NCBI GenBank assembly: GCA_021827255.1
Contig: JAKAWO010000143.1
Coordinates: forward strand, 1-7,585
Source: Acidobacteriota bacterium
GTDB taxonomy: Bacteria; Acidobacteriota; Terriglobia; UBA7540
Reading direction: 5' to 3'
Length of the DNA: 7,585 bases
The notes below the pieces were generated by a model. It saw nothing but the letters and a program-made list of their open reading frames with translations, was not told where the DNA came from and did no database searches. Positions 5,825-7,585 of this stretch are shown here, one piece after another (positions within the stretch are counted from its first letter, which is position 1; every line of letters starts with the position of its first letter). The translations under genes and the position numbers were made by a program.

Positions 5825-7369
5825 ATGCGCCGGCCCGAGGAATCCGCACCCCAGTCTCTCCCTAAGTCGGGGCCGGAGCGGGAACGCCTACGTGAGAAGG
5901 GTCAGTTTTGGACGCCCGACTGGATCGCGGAGGCGATGGTGACGTACGCCATCGGAGGCGGCTGCGGTGCTATTTTCGATCCGGCAGTGGGAGCCGGCGG
6001 CGCGTTCTTCCGCGCTGCGAAGGCTGTAGCCGGGAGAAGAGGCTTCGTGCCGCGACTGGCGGGCTTTGAGATGGACCCCGAAGCTCTGCAGCAGGCGCGC
6101 GAATGCGGCCTGGGCGATGGCGACCTTGGCCACGTCGAGCTCCGCGACTTCGTTCTCGATCCGCCGTCGGGACCTTTCGGTGCCGTAATAGCAAATCCGC
6201 CATATATCCGGCATCACCGTGTTCCACCGGATAGAAAGGCGCGCATAAGGGCCTTCGGCGCGCGTTTATTGGGGCGGCCCCTCGACGGGCGGGCCGGTCT
6301 CCACGTTTACTTTTTGCTCCGTGCGCTGCAATTGCTCGACAAGAGGGGGCCTCTTGCTTTCATCATGCCAGCGGACACGTGCGAGGGCGTGTTTTCGCCG
6401 CAACTATGGCGGTGGATTACTTCAAGGTACAGGCTCGACGCTGTGATTACCTTCGCTCCATGGGCGGCTCCTTTCCCGGCGGTCGATACCAATGCCCTCA
6501 TCTTCATGATCGAGAACTCGCCGCCGCGTGAAACGCTGACCTGGGTGAGGTGCCTTGAGGCCGGAACGCCTCACGTGAGTGCGCTCGTGGAAAATGGATT
6601 TGAGCGGTGCGGATGGAGCGCGCTCAGTGTGGTCAAGCGCGGGTTGCAAGAGGCCCTTTCCACCGGGCTTTCGCGTGAGCCGAATGGGGGGCAGGCTGAC
6701 AGTCTGTTCAGATTGGGCAACTTCGCGCGTGTCATGCGCGGAATCGCTACTGGTGCGAATGGCTTTTTCTTTCTGACGCGCAGGCGGGCAATGGATCTGG
6801 GGATTCCCAGTGAATTCCTGATCTCCGCCATCGGACGTACGCGTGACGTCGCGGGAGATGAAGTTGTGGACCAGACGCTCCTCGACTTGGAGTGTCGGGG
6901 AAGGCCAAATCTGCTGCTCTCCCTCGGCGCGCGTCCTGAGGTTACGCTACCACGGGCGGTCAGGACATACTTGCGGGAGGGAGAGCGGGCGGGCTTACAC
7001 CTCCGACCGCTGATTTCGGGTCGGAACCCATGGTACCGCATGGAGTCCCGCGCGCGGCCGCCATTTCTCTTTACTTACCTCGGGCGCCGGGATTGCAGGT
7101 TCATCCGTAACACCGCCGGGTTCGTTCCCCTGACCTGCTTCCTATGTGTGTATCCTCTCGACCACTCGCCGGACTTCACCGAAAGGCTGTGGATTGCTTT
7201 AAAGCATCCGCGAACTGTCTCGAACCTGGCGATTGTTGGAAAGTCTTACGGCGGGGGAGCCATCAAAGTGGAACCGCGCGCGCTCGAGAGCCTTGTTCTC
7301 CCGACCTCTGTGTTGCAATCCGTGGGATTGGAGCTGCCACGCAGCATGAACCAAATGCGACTTCTCTGA
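5825..7369 (+). CDS. Type II N6-adenine DNA methyltransferase, gamma class
   Basis: A 514-residue methyltransferase that should transfer a methyl group from S-adenosylmethionine to an adenine in the site cut by the partner enzyme, protecting the host. The motif order is that of gamma-class (TaqI/Eco57I-like) enzymes: motif X around GQFWTP (26-31), AdoMet-binding motif I DPAVGAGG (52-59), acidic motif II in GFEMDP (80-85), and catalytic motif IV NPPY (124-127). Then comes a helix-rich HVYFLLRALQLL segment. The C-terminal half looks like the TaqI-type target-recognition domain, with NPWY (401-404) and the late GKSYGGGAIKVEP block (from 472). M.AccI and the related M.HincII and M.SalI are also gamma-class, which fits the neighbour. 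ATG 5825 follows the endonuclease stop without a gap, with GGGTGAG just upstream, so the two are probably translationally coupled. No defects seen. Confidence 0.92.
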   Translation: MRRPEESAPQSLPKSGPERERLREKGQFWTPDWIAEAMVTYAIGGGCGAIFDPAVGAGGAFFRAAKAVAGRRGFVPRLAGFEMDPEALQQARECGLGDGDLGHVELRDFVLDPPSGPFGAVIANPPYIRHHRVPPDRKARIRAFGARLLGRPLDGRAGLHVYFLLRALQLLDKRGPLAFIMPADTCEGVFSPQLWRWITSRYRLDAVITFAPWAAPFPAVDTNALIFMIENSPPRETLTWVRCLEAGTPHVSALVENGFERCGWSALSVVKRGLQEALSTGLSREPNGGQADSLFRLGNFARVMRGIATGANGFFFLTRRRAMDLGIPSEFLISAIGRTRDVAGDEVVDQTLLDLECRGRPNLLLSLGARPEVTLPRAVRTYLREGERAGLHLRPLISGRNPWYRMESRARPPFLFTYLGRRDCRFIRNTAGFVPLTCFLCVYPLDHSPDFTERLWIALKHPRTVSNLAIVGKSYGGGAIKVEPRALESLVLPTSVLQSVGLELPRSMNQMRLL

Positions 7370-7391
7370 CTGACGGCCCCAAGCCCTCATC

Positions 7392-7449
7392 GAGCGATCC
7401 AAACGCATGCCACAAGTTCAGGTCTAATGATGGATTAGCACCATCGCTC
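7392..7449. repeat. Nested inverted repeats between the methyltransferase and rsmD
   Basis: GAGCGAT (7392-7398) is repeated in reverse as ATCGCTC (7443-7449), and inside it CTAAT (7424-7428) pairs with ATTAG (7434-7438) around GATGG. No T-run follows, so termination is uncertain. The repeats may be a processing or operator site, or may mark the right edge of the acquired operon. Confidence 0.35.
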
Positions 7450-7473
7450 AATCCCTCAATCGCCATTGGAACG

Positions 7474-7585
7474 ATGCGCATTATTGCCGGGACATATCGC
7501 GGGCGGAGGCTGAAGACGCTGAAGGGCGGGCATCTACGGCCGACCTCCGACCAATTGCGCGAGACGCTGTTTGACGTGCTGGGGC
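7474..7585 (+). CDS. rsmD: 16S rRNA (guanine966-N2)-methyltransferase RsmD, N-terminal part
   Basis: The frame runs off the right edge after 37 codons. Its start, MRIIAGTYRGRRLKTLKG, followed by LRPTSDQLRETLFDVLG, is the highly characteristic N-terminus of RsmD, the AdoMet-dependent enzyme that methylates G966 of 16S rRNA in the small ribosomal subunit. The T-S-D-x-x-R-E-x-L-F-x-V/I-L segment is nearly invariant in the family. The catalytic NPPY-type motif would lie beyond the window. Upstream there is only a weak Shine-Dalgarno (TTGGA about five bases before ATG 7474), yet the start matches family members exactly. In many bacteria rsmD is followed by coaD; that cannot be seen here. It lies 104 bases after the methyltransferase gene. 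Confidence 0.93.
   Translation, partial: MRIIAGTYRGRRLKTLKGGHLRPTSDQLRETLFDVLG

Overview
This looks like chromosomal DNA from a GC-rich environmental bacterium. Two housekeeping genes anchor it: recG, complete, and the first 37 codons of rsmD at the right edge. The style of both proteins and the recG-then-rsmD order suit an Acidobacteria-like soil organism, but this is a guess from memory of such genomes and the phylum is not proven here.

Region 1 (1-501) is insertion-sequence debris. The C-terminal end of an ISKra4-type transposase reads in from the left edge (1-102, + strand). It abuts the N-terminal third of an IS5-type transposase on the other strand (112-360). The homology of the IS5 protein stops where the probable ISKra4 terminus begins, so ISKra4 seems to have landed inside the IS5 gene.

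Region 2 (502-about 2336) is the most unusual part. A 535-residue protein of unknown function lies on the - strand (502-2109). It has a C-terminal winged-helix-like segment and a central Y-x-K ... L-R-x-E-T block. Just upstream of its start codon is a compact fold (2107-2218). A long imperfect stem pairs with the Shine-Dalgarno sequence and first start-codon base and encloses three hairpins; an alternative helix competes for the same Shine-Dalgarno. A second long bulged hairpin follows at 2262-2303. The arrangement recalls the self-limiting leaders of transposase mRNAs, and this unit may be an undescribed mobile or replication-like module.

Region 3 (2545-4683) is recG, the branched-DNA helicase, with all its motifs intact.

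Region 4 (4871-7369) is a compact type II restriction-modification operon: an endonuclease most like the AccI family and a gamma-class N6-adenine methyltransferase whose ATG directly follows the endonuclease stop codon. It lies between recG and rsmD, two genes often adjacent in bacteria, so it is probably an acquired cassette. The window holds only one GTMKAC (AccI-type) hexamer by hand count.

Region 5 (7370-7585) is a short spacer with nested inverted repeats, then the start of rsmD (16S rRNA G966 methyltransferase), cut by the window edge.
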